The notes beneath the pieces are model-generated. The model had not been told where the DNA came from, did no database searches, and saw nothing but the letters and a program-made list of their open reading frames with translations. Below are positions 56,356 through 64,000 of a DNA stretch of 64,000 nucleotides, piece after piece; positions within the stretch are counted from its first letter, which is position 1; each line of letters starts with the position of its first letter. The position numbers and the translations under genes were made by a program. This stretch comes from an uncultured Steroidobacter sp. (lineage in GTDB: Bacteria; Pseudomonadota; Gammaproteobacteria; Steroidobacterales; Steroidobacteraceae): positions 173,697 through 237,696 of the forward strand of contig CALLKK010000012.1 in NCBI GenBank assembly GCA_938008435.1. The letters are read 5' to 3'.

Positions 56356-58794
56356 ATGAGGAGAGTCGTCTACGGTCTGTTGATCGTGCTGGCAGGTTGC
56401 AGCAGCGGGGCGCCGACCGAAGAGAATCCGATCACGCGCCCGCCGGAGGGCGGTCCGACGTATTCAGGACCGCCGCCGGCAACAGCCGACATTCAGGCGT
56501 TTCGTATCAGCTTCTGGGAGAACATCCGCGGCGAGAATCGTTGCGGAGCGTGCCACGCACAAGGCGGTCAGGCGCCGACGTTCGCGCGCTCGGACAACGT
56601 CAACCTCGCGTACGAAGCGGCCAATCCGATCGTCGATCGCAGTCAGCCGTCGCAGTCGTCGCTCGTGACGAAGGTGGCAGGCGGGCATAACTGCTGGCTC
56701 GCCGATCCAGGCGCCTGTGCGAGCATCCTCACGACCTGGATCACCAACTGGGTCGGTGCGACGGGTGAAGGCGGCAGTCAGATCGAGCTCGTCCCGCCGG
56801 AGCCGAGAGATCCGGGTGCGAGCCGGCGTCTGCCGGCCACGCCGCCTGCTGAGTTCTCGGCGCTGCACGATCTGCTCAAGGCAAATTGCCGCAGCTGCCA
56901 TCGTGCCGATGCGGCAACCGCACAGTCGCCGTACTTCGCCTCGGATGACATCGCCGAGGCGTATCTCGCGTCGATCACGAAGATCAACCTCGACGATCCG
57001 CCGGCATCGCGTTTCGTGGTGCGTTTGCGTGCCGAATCGCACAATTGCTGGGGCAACTGCGAGCAGAACGCCACGCAGGTCGAGACGCTGATCCAGGCGA
57101 TGGCCAATGCTATTCAGCCGCAAGAGATCGATCCGAATCTCATCGTGAGCAAAGCGCTCAAGCTCGTCGAGGGTACCGTCGCGAGCGGCGGCAAGCGTTA
57201 CAACGCCAACGAAATCGCGCGTTACGAATTCCAGACGGGCCACGGCACCATCGCCTACGACACGAGCGGCGTCGATCCTGCGGCCCATCTGCAGCTCATC
57301 GGCGACGTCGAGTGGGTCGGCGGCTGGGGAATCAATATCCGCGCGAGCGACGGCCGCCCGTCCAAGGCCCAAGCCTCGACGACGGCGAGCCGCAAGTTCC
57401 ATCAGCTCATCACGGAGACCGGCGAGTTCTCGATCGAGGCCTGGGTCGTGCCGGGCAACGTGACGCAGGAAGACGCGCGCATCGTCAGTTACTCCGGCAG
57501 CACGACGGCCCGCAACTTCACGATGGGTCAGAATCAATACAACTACGAGTTCTACACTCGTAGCACTGCCACGGACGGCAATGGCATGCCGCGGCTCGCG
57601 ACCGCCGATGCCGCGCAGCGGCTGCAGGCATCGTTGCAGCACGTCGTCATGACGTTCGATCCAGTCAACGGCCGGCGCATCTACGTCAATGGCGAATTCA
57701 CGGGCGACATCGACGCTCAGGGCGGCGGCACGCTCGGCGAATGGGATGACAGCTTCGCCTTCGTGCTCGGCAACGAGGTGAGCAACAACCGCCAGTGGCA
57801 GGGTGTGATTCGCTTCGTGGCGGTGCATAGGCGCGCGCTGACACCGGAGCAAGTCCAGCAGAACTTTGCCGCAGGCGTGGGGCAGAAGTACTTCCTGCTG
57901 TTCGGTATCGAGCACATCACCGGTGTGCCGAAGTCGTTCATCATGTTCGAGGCGGCTGAGTACGACAGCTACGGCTATCTGTTCACGAACCCGAAGTTCA
58001 TCAGCCTCGATCCAAACGCACGGCCGGGCAGCATTCCGCTCAAGGGCATGCGTATCGGCGTCAACGGCAGCGAGCCGCTCACGGGACAAGCCTACCGGCT
58101 GCTCGATACCGTGATCACGGACTCGGCCTACTCGCCGGCGGAAGGCCAGCTGCTGTCGAGCATCGGTACGATCATCGGCCGCGAGCAGGGGCCCGAGTTC
58201 GACGAGTTCTTCCTGTGCTTCGATCAGCTCGGTTCGCGCCAGAACGTGTGCTCCGAGCTCGCAGACGGGATTGCGCCGGCGCCGGTCAACGTGCCGCGGC
58301 CTTCCGATATCGGTGTGCGCACGTTCGATGCGATCAACGCGACCTTCGCGACGATCACCGGCATCGAGCCGAGCAATACGCGCATTCGCGCGACGTACGC
58401 CAACGTGCGGCAGTCGCTCCCGGCGGTGAACGACATTCAGGCGTTCCTCTCGTCGCATCAGACGGCAATCGCGCAGCTTGCCTTCCAGTACTGCAATGTG
58501 CTGGTCGACACCGAGAGCGCGCGCAACGCCTTCTTTGGCGGACCGCTGCCGACGAGCTTGGCAACTTCGACTCAGCGCGAAGCGATCACCAAGCCGCTGG
58601 TCAGCAAGGTGATTGGCGAGCTCGGGTCGCAGGCCAAGACGTTGCCGGATGCGCCATTGGTGCAGAACGAGCTCGATGATCTCATCGACGATCTATGCGG
58701 CCTGCAAAGCTGCAGCAACGCGGCACGCGTCAACGAAGTCGCGAAGGCAGCCTGTGGCGCAGCTCTGGGCAATGCCGCCACCCTGATTTATTGA
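56356..58794 (+). CDS. LamG-domain lipoprotein with two haem-c sites
   Basis: 812-residue lipoprotein (lipobox LAGC, C15). Haem-c sites are CGACH (C63-H67) and CRSCH (C178-H182), each in a short cytochrome-like domain. Residues of about 345-500 form a LamG/concanavalin sandwich (GEFSIEAWVVPGNVTQE, LQHVVMTFDPVNGRRIYVNG). These domains often bind glycans or proteins. The C-terminal third is unrecognised and has paired cysteines. Cytochrome plus LamG plus DUF1501 is a combination best known from planctomycetes. Confidence 0.82.
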   Translation: MRRVVYGLLIVLAGCSSGAPTEENPITRPPEGGPTYSGPPPATADIQAFRISFWENIRGENRCGACHAQGGQAPTFARSDNVNLAYEAANPIVDRSQPSQSSLVTKVAGGHNCWLADPGACASILTTWITNWVGATGEGGSQIELVPPEPRDPGASRRLPATPPAEFSALHDLLKANCRSCHRADAATAQSPYFASDDIAEAYLASITKINLDDPPASRFVVRLRAESHNCWGNCEQNATQVETLIQAMANAIQPQEIDPNLIVSKALKLVEGTVASGGKRYNANEIARYEFQTGHGTIAYDTSGVDPAAHLQLIGDVEWVGGWGINIRASDGRPSKAQASTTASRKFHQLITETGEFSIEAWVVPGNVTQEDARIVSYSGSTTARNFTMGQNQYNYEFYTRSTATDGNGMPRLATADAAQRLQASLQHVVMTFDPVNGRRIYVNGEFTGDIDAQGGGTLGEWDDSFAFVLGNEVSNNRQWQGVIRFVAVHRRALTPEQVQQNFAAGVGQKYFLLFGIEHITGVPKSFIMFEAAEYDSYGYLFTNPKFISLDPNARPGSIPLKGMRIGVNGSEPLTGQAYRLLDTVITDSAYSPAEGQLLSSIGTIIGREQGPEFDEFFLCFDQLGSRQNVCSELADGIAPAPVNVPRPSDIGVRTFDAINATFATITGIEPSNTRIRATYANVRQSLPAVNDIQAFLSSHQTAIAQLAFQYCNVLVDTESARNAFFGGPLPTSLATSTQREAITKPLVSKVIGELGSQAKTLPDAPLVQNELDDLIDDLCGLQSCSNAARVNEVAKAACGAALGNAATLIY

Positions 58795-58806
58795 GAGGCG
58801 ACACGC

Positions 58807-60372
58807 ATGTTCATCATCAAGTCCCGTCGCAAACGTCCTTTGGGATTGGACGAGCCGCTCCGGCACGAGTCGCACAAGCGTCCAGTGACGCGCCGAGACT
58901 TCCTCGCTCAGGGATTTCTCAGTGGTGCGGCGACTGTAATCATGTCGGGCGCAATGGGTTCTTTGCTTGCTCCGCGCCGGGCCGGTGCGCAGGGCGTGCC
59001 GTTGGCCAATGACATTCGCTTGATGAAACAGGAGTGCGGCATCCTGCCAGGTGCAGGCAAGATCCCGTTCATCTGCTTCGATCTTGCCGGCGGCGCGAAC
59101 ATCGTCGGTTCAAACGTGCTCGCGGGCAAGGAAGGCGGTCCATTCGATTTCTTGTCCACGCAGGGCTACGTCAAGCAGGGCCTGCCGCCTGATCAGTTGC
59201 CGACCAATCCGACTTTCGTCAACACGGCGTTCGGTTTGCCGTTCCACAGCGATAGCGCGTTCCTGCGGGGTATGTTGTCGGTGACGACCGAGACAACGCG
59301 TGCGCGCGTGAATGGCTGCGTGATCGCCGCTCGCTCGGAGAATGACACGGGCAACAATCCTCATAACCCGATGTACTGGCTCGCGCGAGCCGCAGGTGTG
59401 CGTGGCGAGCTCCTGACGTTGATCGGTTCCCAGAACTCCGATTCGGGGGGTAATTCCAGGGCGCCTGCCACGTTCATGGATCCCGAGTATCGCCCGACCA
59501 AGATCGATCGGCGTAGCGACGTCGTCGGTCTGGTCGACACGGGTGAGAACATCTTGAAGCTTCAAGATGCGGTGAGATCGCTCGAGTCCATGGTGCGCGT
59601 CAGTCGGGACGTCCTCGACAATCCTCAGCTGCAGACGGGAGTCGGTGAGGATGCGGACATCAAAAGGCGCGTGCGGTGCAGCTATGTCAAAACTGCGGAC
59701 ACAGTTGCCACCTTCGGAGACCCAACGTCCCTCGACCCTTTGCAGGACTCGTTCATCACCTCGATCTTCGGCCGAAACTTTGGCGGGGATCGCGAGTTCG
59801 AAAAGACCGCGGCTGTCATGAAGCTCGTCATCCGGGGTTATGCGGGAGCCGGCACGATCAGCATGGGCGGCTTCGACTATCACACCGGAGAGCGAGCAAC
59901 CGGTGAAGCCCGCGATTTTCGCGCTGGCCAGTGCATGGGTGCATGTCTCGAGTACGCCGCCTTGGTAGGCACGCCGTTAATGCTCTACGTGTTCAGCGAC
60001 GGTTCGTTGTCTTCGAATGGACGTATCGATGATTCTCCGGGCGGTCGAGGCAAGGGTGAGTGGACCGGCGATAACCAAGCGACGGCAGCGTCCTTCTTCC
60101 TCGTCTTCAATCCGACGGGACGCCCCGTACTCATTGGCGAAGGCACTTCCGCCGCGGGTCGCCATCAGCAGCTCGGCTACTTCAGCGCGAATGGGGACGT
60201 CGTCAACTCGAGCAGCCCGGCAGCGAACAACGTGAATCTGCTCGTGCAGACGGTCGCGTTGAACTACATGGCCCTGCATGGCGAAGTGGGCATTTTCGAA
60301 AACTTGCCGGAGAACGCCTTAGGTCGTGGCGCCGCGCTCGAATCGATGATTGCATTCGAGCCGATTGTCTAG
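58807..60372 (+). CDS. Tat-exported DUF1501 protein
   Basis: 521-residue protein with a twin-arginine signal (TRRDFLAQG, R29-R30) followed by a hydrophobic segment. It is therefore exported folded, often a sign of a bound cofactor. Body features include FICFDLAGGANIVGSN, GLPFHSDSAFLRGML and MGGFDYHTGE, as in the DUF1501 family, which shows remote similarity to sulfatases and alkaline phosphatases. Function is unknown. It lies 12 bases after the LamG gene and ends the operon before a strong terminator. Confidence 0.85.
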   Translation: MFIIKSRRKRPLGLDEPLRHESHKRPVTRRDFLAQGFLSGAATVIMSGAMGSLLAPRRAGAQGVPLANDIRLMKQECGILPGAGKIPFICFDLAGGANIVGSNVLAGKEGGPFDFLSTQGYVKQGLPPDQLPTNPTFVNTAFGLPFHSDSAFLRGMLSVTTETTRARVNGCVIAARSENDTGNNPHNPMYWLARAAGVRGELLTLIGSQNSDSGGNSRAPATFMDPEYRPTKIDRRSDVVGLVDTGENILKLQDAVRSLESMVRVSRDVLDNPQLQTGVGEDADIKRRVRCSYVKTADTVATFGDPTSLDPLQDSFITSIFGRNFGGDREFEKTAAVMKLVIRGYAGAGTISMGGFDYHTGERATGEARDFRAGQCMGACLEYAALVGTPLMLYVFSDGSLSSNGRIDDSPGGRGKGEWTGDNQATAASFFLVFNPTGRPVLIGEGTSAAGRHQQLGYFSANGDVVNSSSPAANNVNLLVQTVALNYMALHGEVGIFENLPENALGRGAALESMIAFEPIV

Positions 60373-60399
60373 CGGCCGGTTGTACGCCGTAGCGATGGC

Positions 60400-60433
60400 A
60401 AAAGGCCCGGGGTGAGCCGGGCCTTTTGCTTTT
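60400..60433 (+). terminator. Intrinsic terminator after the DUF1501 gene
   Basis: Eleven-base arms (AAAAGGCCCGG and CCGGGCCTTTT) around a six-base loop, followed by GCTTTT. This is a textbook Rho-independent terminator 28 bases after the operon's last stop codon. The A-run on the other side means it could also work in the reverse direction. Confidence 0.9.
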
Positions 60434-60517
60434 GCCGAGACCGAAGCCTACCGAGACGGAAGCCACTAGGCGGGCCGTCGTAACGTGGGATCTCAGCGTC
60501 GGATCTAGTGCCGGATC

Positions 60518-60853
60518 TTAGTTTCGCAGCTGCAGATTATTCTGCACTCGCTTCACGCCTTCGACTTCCTGAGCAACCTGCTCGGCGCGCCGGCGCGCGT
60601 TGGCATCATCGACGAACCCATTCAGCTGTACGACACCCTGAAAGGTTTCGACATTGATCTGATACGCCTTCGTGTCCGATTCCGAAATGAGGGCAGTCTT
60701 CACCTTCGCGGTGATCACGCTGTCGTCGATCACTCGACCCGCATTCGCTCCCGCATCTTGCATCGGTCCTCGTTCGCCGGACGATGCGCAGCCGTACAAG
60801 CCAACAAACAACATCGCGACCAGCACGCCGGCAGCTTTCTTCGTAACCATCAT
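60518..60853 (-). CDS. BON-domain lipoprotein
   Basis: 111-residue protein with a signal peptide and lipobox YGC. Residues of about 43-110 are one BON domain (DDSVITAKVKTALISESD, VVQLNGFVDDANARRRAEQV, VEGVKRVQNNL), as in OsmY and related osmotic-stress proteins that bind phospholipid surfaces. It is convergent with the DUF1501 operon. The start MMVTKK allows either of two adjacent methionines. Confidence 0.9.
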   Translation of the reverse strand: MMVTKKAAGVLVAMLFVGLYGCASSGERGPMQDAGANAGRVIDDSVITAKVKTALISESDTKAYQINVETFQGVVQLNGFVDDANARRRAEQVAQEVEGVKRVQNNLQLRN

Positions 60854-61104
60854 GAAACTCCTACACTGCGTTATCTGAGCAGTACGGCTCTAGGAAGGGC
60901 TGAGCACGTGAGGAAGTTCCCCAGGTAAGGTGAGGCGTCGTCGAGTTATCTACGTTCCAGGAATCGAATGCGCTGTTGCATCAGGGAGGATGCTGGGCAT
61001 CAAGGAGGCTGCTTCGCGGCAAGGAGGATGCGAAGCGTCAGGGTTGACGTGGCGCCTCAGAGAAGCGGCAAGTCGAAGGCGCGTTTAGCGCTTCCGACCA
61101 GTGC

Positions 61105-61165
61105 TCGGCGCCCTAAGCGCGCGAAGCGCGTCTCTTGCTACAACCTACAGCCTAGATCCTACAGC
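61105..61165 (-). repeat. Heptanucleotide repeat with hairpin at the 3' end of coaE
   Basis: Read on the minus strand, GGCTGTA-GGATCTA-GGCTGTA-GGTTGTA is followed by a hairpin ACGCGCTTCGCGCGC. This is the same order as in the mutT copy at 4876-4935. The repeat supplies the last coaE codons and the TAG stop. The two copies are in opposite orientation and 56 kb apart, so recombination between them would invert the segment rather than delete it. Confidence 0.75.
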
Positions 61166-61765
61166 CTTCTTCAAATACTTCTCATGCAACGCCGCCACTT
61201 CGCGCTCCAAATCCTCGAACGTGCCGGTGTTGGTGATGACGTCATCGGCGATGGCAAGACGTTGCTCGCGTGTGGCTTGAGCGGCCAGTATGGCATTCGC
61301 TTGTTCTTCGCTTGCGCCGTCGCGCTTCATCAGGCGGCTCAGCTGAAGCTCTCGGGGGCAATCGACGACGAGCACGCGGTCGTAATCGCGGGCGCGTCCG
61401 CCCTCGACGAGCAGCGGAATGACATGAATCTGATAGACGCCGCCCGCGTTTGTGGAGCGCCGTGCGAGCTCTGCACGGATGGCGGGATGTACGATCGCTT
61501 CCAACCTGGCGCGATCCTGCGGATTGGCAAACACTCGCTCGCGCATGCGGCGGCGATCGAGCCGGCCCGAAGCGTCGAGGATCTCGGCGCCAAAGGTGTC
61601 GACGAGCTTGGCGAGCGTGGTCGTGCCCGGTTCGACCACGTCGCGTGCGATCTGGTCGGTGTCGAGCACAGGTACGCCGAGTTGCTCGAAGAGCTTGGCA
61701 ACGGCGGTCTTGCCGCTCGCGATTCCGCCCGTCAGGGCGATCAGCAAAGGACGAGACTCAGTCAC
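61145..61765 (-). CDS. coaE: Dephospho-CoA kinase CoaE
   Basis: 206-residue enzyme that performs the last step of coenzyme A synthesis, phosphorylating dephospho-CoA at the 3'-hydroxyl. The P-loop is TGGIASGKTAVA at about residue 12. The conserved LDTDQIARDVVEPG and IPLLVEGG are present. The C-terminus (KKAVGSRL) and stop are encoded by the heptad repeat. It lies 82 bases downstream of pilD in the usual pilC-pilD-coaE order, but zapD no longer follows it. Confidence 0.95.
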   Translation of the reverse strand: MTESRPLLIALTGGIASGKTAVAKLFEQLGVPVLDTDQIARDVVEPGTTTLAKLVDTFGAEILDASGRLDRRRMRERVFANPQDRARLEAIVHPAIRAELARRSTNAGGVYQIHVIPLLVEGGRARDYDRVLVVDCPRELQLSRLMKRDGASEEQANAILAAQATREQRLAIADDVITNTGTFEDLEREVAALHEKYLKKAVGSRL

Positions 61766-61847
61766 CCGTGCTCCTGCTCAATGTGTCGCAGGCGACTATC
61801 GTACTGCAGAACTTCTGTGCAAAGAGGATTGCCGCTGGAGCGCAATA

Positions 61848-62759
61848 CTATCCGGCGCTGCTTACGCGCAGATACGAGGTGACGATGGCCTCGCCCCACA
61901 TGAGAGCGATCCAGCCAGCCGCGGCCAAGTAGGGGCCGAAGGGAATCGGCACGTTCTTGTCGCGGCCGCACGCCACGATCAGCGTAATGCCCACGACCGC
62001 GCCGGTGAACGCGGACAGCAAGATGATGAGCGGCAGCATCTGCCAGCCAAGCCATGCGCCGAGCGCGGCAAAGAGCTTGAAGTCGCCGTAGCCCATGCCT
62101 TCCTTGCCCGTGAGAAGCTTGAAGAGGTGATAGATGCCCCAGAGGCTCAAGTAGCCGGCGACGGCTCCAAGGATGCTCGAACGCGGATCGACGGGTAAGC
62201 CGATTTCAGGGATGGTTCCGCCGAGGCTCACCAGCAGACCGATCCACACGAGCGGCAGCGTCATGTTGTCGGGCAAGAGCTGCGTGTCGAAATCGATGAA
62301 CGTGAGCGCGATCAGGAACCACGTCAGCACGAGCGCTGCACCCGTGTACCAGCTGAAGCCGAACTTCCAGGCGACTGCTGCGGAGAGGAGGGCGGTTGCA
62401 AGCTCCACGATCGGATAGCGCGGCGAAATCCTTGCGCTGCAGCTCGCGCACTTACCTTTGAGCAGCAGATAGCTGATGACGGGAATGTTCTGCCACGCTT
62501 TGATCTGCGTCCCGCAATGCGGACAGGCAGAGCGCGGCACGATGAGGTTGTAGCGGGCTGGGGGCTGGGAGGCGACCGCTGGCGCTTCGCTCGAAGCGTT
62601 CGACCCCAAGAGCTCTTGAGCCTGAGCACGCCAGTCGCGCTCCAGCATGATCGGCAAGCGATGAATGACGACGTTCAAGAAGCTGCCGACGAGCAGGCTG
62701 AACACGAAGACGAGCCCGATCCACGCCGCCGCATTCTCTCGAAGTAAGTCGATCAACAT
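61848..62759 (-). CDS. pilD: Type IV prepilin peptidase PilD
   Basis: 303-residue inner-membrane aspartyl protease and N-methyltransferase that matures type IV pilins and type II secretion pseudopilins. The zinc motif is CPHC...CASC (about residues 79-106). The catalytic aspartates are in IDFDTQLLPD and GMGYGDFKL. Eight membrane spans are apparent. Before the first zinc cysteines there is a linker (SSEAPAVASQPPARYN) partly encoded by heptad-like repeat, longer than usual for the family. Confidence 0.95.
   Translation of the reverse strand: MLIDLLRENAAAWIGLVFVFSLLVGSFLNVVIHRLPIMLERDWRAQAQELLGSNASSEAPAVASQPPARYNLIVPRSACPHCGTQIKAWQNIPVISYLLLKGKCASCSARISPRYPIVELATALLSAAVAWKFGFSWYTGAALVLTWFLIALTFIDFDTQLLPDNMTLPLVWIGLLVSLGGTIPEIGLPVDPRSSILGAVAGYLSLWGIYHLFKLLTGKEGMGYGDFKLFAALGAWLGWQMLPLIILLSAFTGAVVGITLIVACGRDKNVPIPFGPYLAAAGWIALMWGEAIVTSYLRVSSAG
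62558..62582 (-). repeat. Heptad-like units inside pilD
   Basis: On the plus strand GGGCTGG-GGGCTGG-GAGGCGA reads like the aguA-side array. On the coding strand it encodes the proline/alanine linker AVASQPPAR before the zinc site. It is short, so chance similarity cannot be ruled out. Confidence 0.4.
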
Positions 62760-62821
62760 TCCTCTCGTGCCCTATGCCGCTCGAACTTGTGTGCCGCTGC
62801 TCGTGTGAATCCCCATAACGT

Positions 62822-62850
62822 GACAACGCCGCGCAGAGCGCGGCGTTGTC
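62822..62850 (-). terminator. Perfect 13-base hairpin between pilC and pilD
   Basis: Arms GACAACGCCGCGC and GCGCGGCGTTGTC with a three-base loop, starting 25 bases after the pilC stop. There is no U-tract on the minus strand, so it probably acts as an attenuator, processing site or mRNA stabiliser rather than as a full stop. Confidence 0.55.
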
Positions 62851-62875
62851 CGATTACAGCTTAGCTATCGCCTGA

Positions 62876-64000
62876 TTAGATCGCCGCACCGAGCTTGAAG
62901 ATCGGCAGGTACATCGCGATCACCAGGCCGCCGACGAGCACGCCCAGGATGGCCATGATGAGCGGCTCGAGCAGGCTGCTCATGGCATCGACGGCTGCAT
63001 CCACGTCGGCTTCGTAGAAGTCCGCGACCTTGGCGGCCATGGCATCCAGCGAGCCGGATTCTTCGCCGACCGCGATCATCTGAATGACCATGTTCGGAAA
63101 CAGCTCCGTGGCTTCCATCGCGCGCTGGAGGCGTTGACCGGTCGCGACCTCGTCGCGGATCTTGAGGGTCGCTTCTTCGTACACGATGTTGCCTGTCGCG
63201 CCCGCAACCGAGGTAAGTGCCTCGACGAGCGGTACGCCGGCGGCGAACATCGTCGAGAGCGTGCGCGCGTAGCGGGCGATCGACGCCTTTTCCATGATTG
63301 GACCGATGACGGGTATCTTCAACAGCAGCCGGTCCAAGGCACGCCGCAGTGAGCGCGAGCGCTTCTTGAAGTAGAAGAATGCAAATCCGGCGCCACCCAC
63401 GATAACGCCCAATAGCAAGCCGTGAGCTTGCATGAACCGCGACATGTTGATGACCATCTGCGTGAACGCAGGCAGATCGGCGCCGAAATCTTGGAACAGC
63501 GACTCGAACTGCGGAATGACGTAGATCAGGAGGATCACTGTAACGATGACCGCGACGGCCAGAACCGCAGTGGGGTAGAAGAGCGCCTTCTTGATCTTCT
63601 TTTTCAGTGCCTCAGTCTTTTCCTTGTAGGTCGCCACCTTGTCCAGCAGCGTTTCCAAGGCGCCGGCGTGCTCACCGGCTTCGACCAGGTTCACGAACAG
63701 ATCGTCGAAATAAAGCGGGTGCTTCGCGAGCGCTTCGTGCAGCGTCGTGCCGGATTCGATGTCGGCCTTGATCGAAAGCACCAGCTTCTGCATGGACGGC
63801 TTTTCGTGGCCGTTACCGATGATGTCGAAGCACTGCACCATCGGAATGCCCGCTTGCAGCATGGTGGCAAGCTGGCGTGCGAACAGCGCGATATCCTCCG
63901 AGGTGATCTTTTTGCCGCCCTTGAAGAGCTGCACTTCCTTGCGCACCTTCTTGGCGAGCACGCCTTGGCGGCGCAAGTCGGCACGGACGGCGGCTTCCGA
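62876..64000 (-). CDS. pilC: Type IV pilus inner-membrane platform protein PilC, 5' part missing
   Basis: 375 codons are visible and the start lies beyond the right edge. The GspF/PilC domain appears twice. The first begins KKITSEDIALFARQLATMLQAGIPMVQ, and the second begins at ARYARTLSTMFAAGVPLVEAL. Three hydrophobic segments are seen (about AVLAVAVIVTVILLIYVIP, LLLGVIVGGAGFAFFYF and PLIMAILGVLVGGLVIAMY). The protein links the PilB motor to the pilus base. It is followed by pilD and coaE as usual. Confidence 0.95.
   Translation of the reverse strand, partial: SEAAVRADLRRQGVLAKKVRKEVQLFKGGKKITSEDIALFARQLATMLQAGIPMVQCFDIIGNGHEKPSMQKLVLSIKADIESGTTLHEALAKHPLYFDDLFVNLVEAGEHAGALETLLDKVATYKEKTEALKKKIKKALFYPTAVLAVAVIVTVILLIYVIPQFESLFQDFGADLPAFTQMVINMSRFMQAHGLLLGVIVGGAGFAFFYFKKRSRSLRRALDRLLLKIPVIGPIMEKASIARYARTLSTMFAAGVPLVEALTSVAGATGNIVYEEATLKIRDEVATGQRLQRAMEATELFPNMVIQMIAVGEESGSLDAMAAKVADFYEADVDAAVDAMSSLLEPLIMAILGVLVGGLVIAMYLPIFKLGAAI

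Noticed and set aside
56464..58458. A 664-codon open frame antisense to the LamG lipoprotein.
   Set aside because: Same reason: no motifs, and the sense gene is in a tight operon with good evidence.
60854..61104. Repeated AAGGAGG-like strings (about 60990-61040) that might mark small genes.
   Set aside because: No downstream frame gives a plausible protein. The strings look like local purine-rich repetition in an intergenic region.
8330..61144. A classical mobile island in the stretch between zapD and coaE.
   Set aside because: No integrase, transposase, tRNA target or matching direct repeat was found. The only structural clue is the heptad-hairpin element, which is reported separately.

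Overview
The window is 64 kb of high-GC chromosome from a gammaproteobacterium. The evidence is gene order and family content: an M23 peptidase in front of secA and mutT, yacG-zapD, coaE-pilD-pilC, glnE, opgGH and dsbA. The best guess at rank is a soil or freshwater lineage near Steroidobacteraceae, Nevskiales or Xanthomonadales. That placement is inference, because there is no rRNA gene here. I saw no tRNA, rRNA, CRISPR array, insertion sequence, integrase or phage gene.

Layout. 1-5 kb: dciA (partial), M23 peptidase, secA, mutT. 5-9 kb: prolyl oligopeptidase lipoprotein, then yacG and zapD on the minus strand. 8-16 kb: envelope and proteolysis genes (dsbA, FKBP isomerase, M3 peptidase), a basic DUF6496 protein, and a uup / DOMON-like / namZ operon. 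16-23 kb: small and poorly known genes, including a basic-tailed SANT-like protein, an AsmA-like DUF748 protein, DUF2269 plus an SDR-DoxX fusion, DUF2934, and a hemerythrin with a basic tail. 23-37 kb: a carbohydrate and osmoprotection block with a debranching-type glucosidase, two treZ paralogues, treY, opgG-opgH and a mannose-1-phosphate guanylyltransferase-like protein. 37-47 kb: sensor kinase, apbE, a serine-protease-fold protein lacking its nucleophile, tonB, glnE, a zf-CHCC protein, paiB and aguA. 47-60 kb: a large surface and periplasmic redox region. 60-64 kb: BON lipoprotein, coaE, pilD and pilC (partial).

The most interesting block is about 47.0-60.4 kb. A minus-strand run holds a hydrazine-synthase-alpha-like (HzsA-related) lipoprotein with two haem-c sites, two outer-membrane barrel proteins, a TlpA-type thioredoxin, and the DUF4266 and DUF3570 proteins. 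It is divergent from a plus-strand operon of a one-haem secreted protein, a two-haem LamG lipoprotein and a Tat-exported DUF1501 protein that ends in a clear terminator. Together they read as an undescribed envelope system with five c-type haem sites. Its substrate cannot be told from sequence.

A second theme is a dispersed, degenerate heptanucleotide repeat, often beside a short hairpin. It lies at the 3' ends of mutT and coaE, where it supplies almost the same last six residues and the stop codon. It also lies between aguA and the DUF3187 gene, in the signal-peptide codons of the DUF3570 gene, in the first codons of the DUF4266 gene, and in a linker of pilD. Two copies sit at places where the usual coaE-zapD-yacG-mutT neighbourhood is broken by inserted DNA: about 53 kb between coaE and zapD, and the oligopeptidase gene between mutT and yacG.
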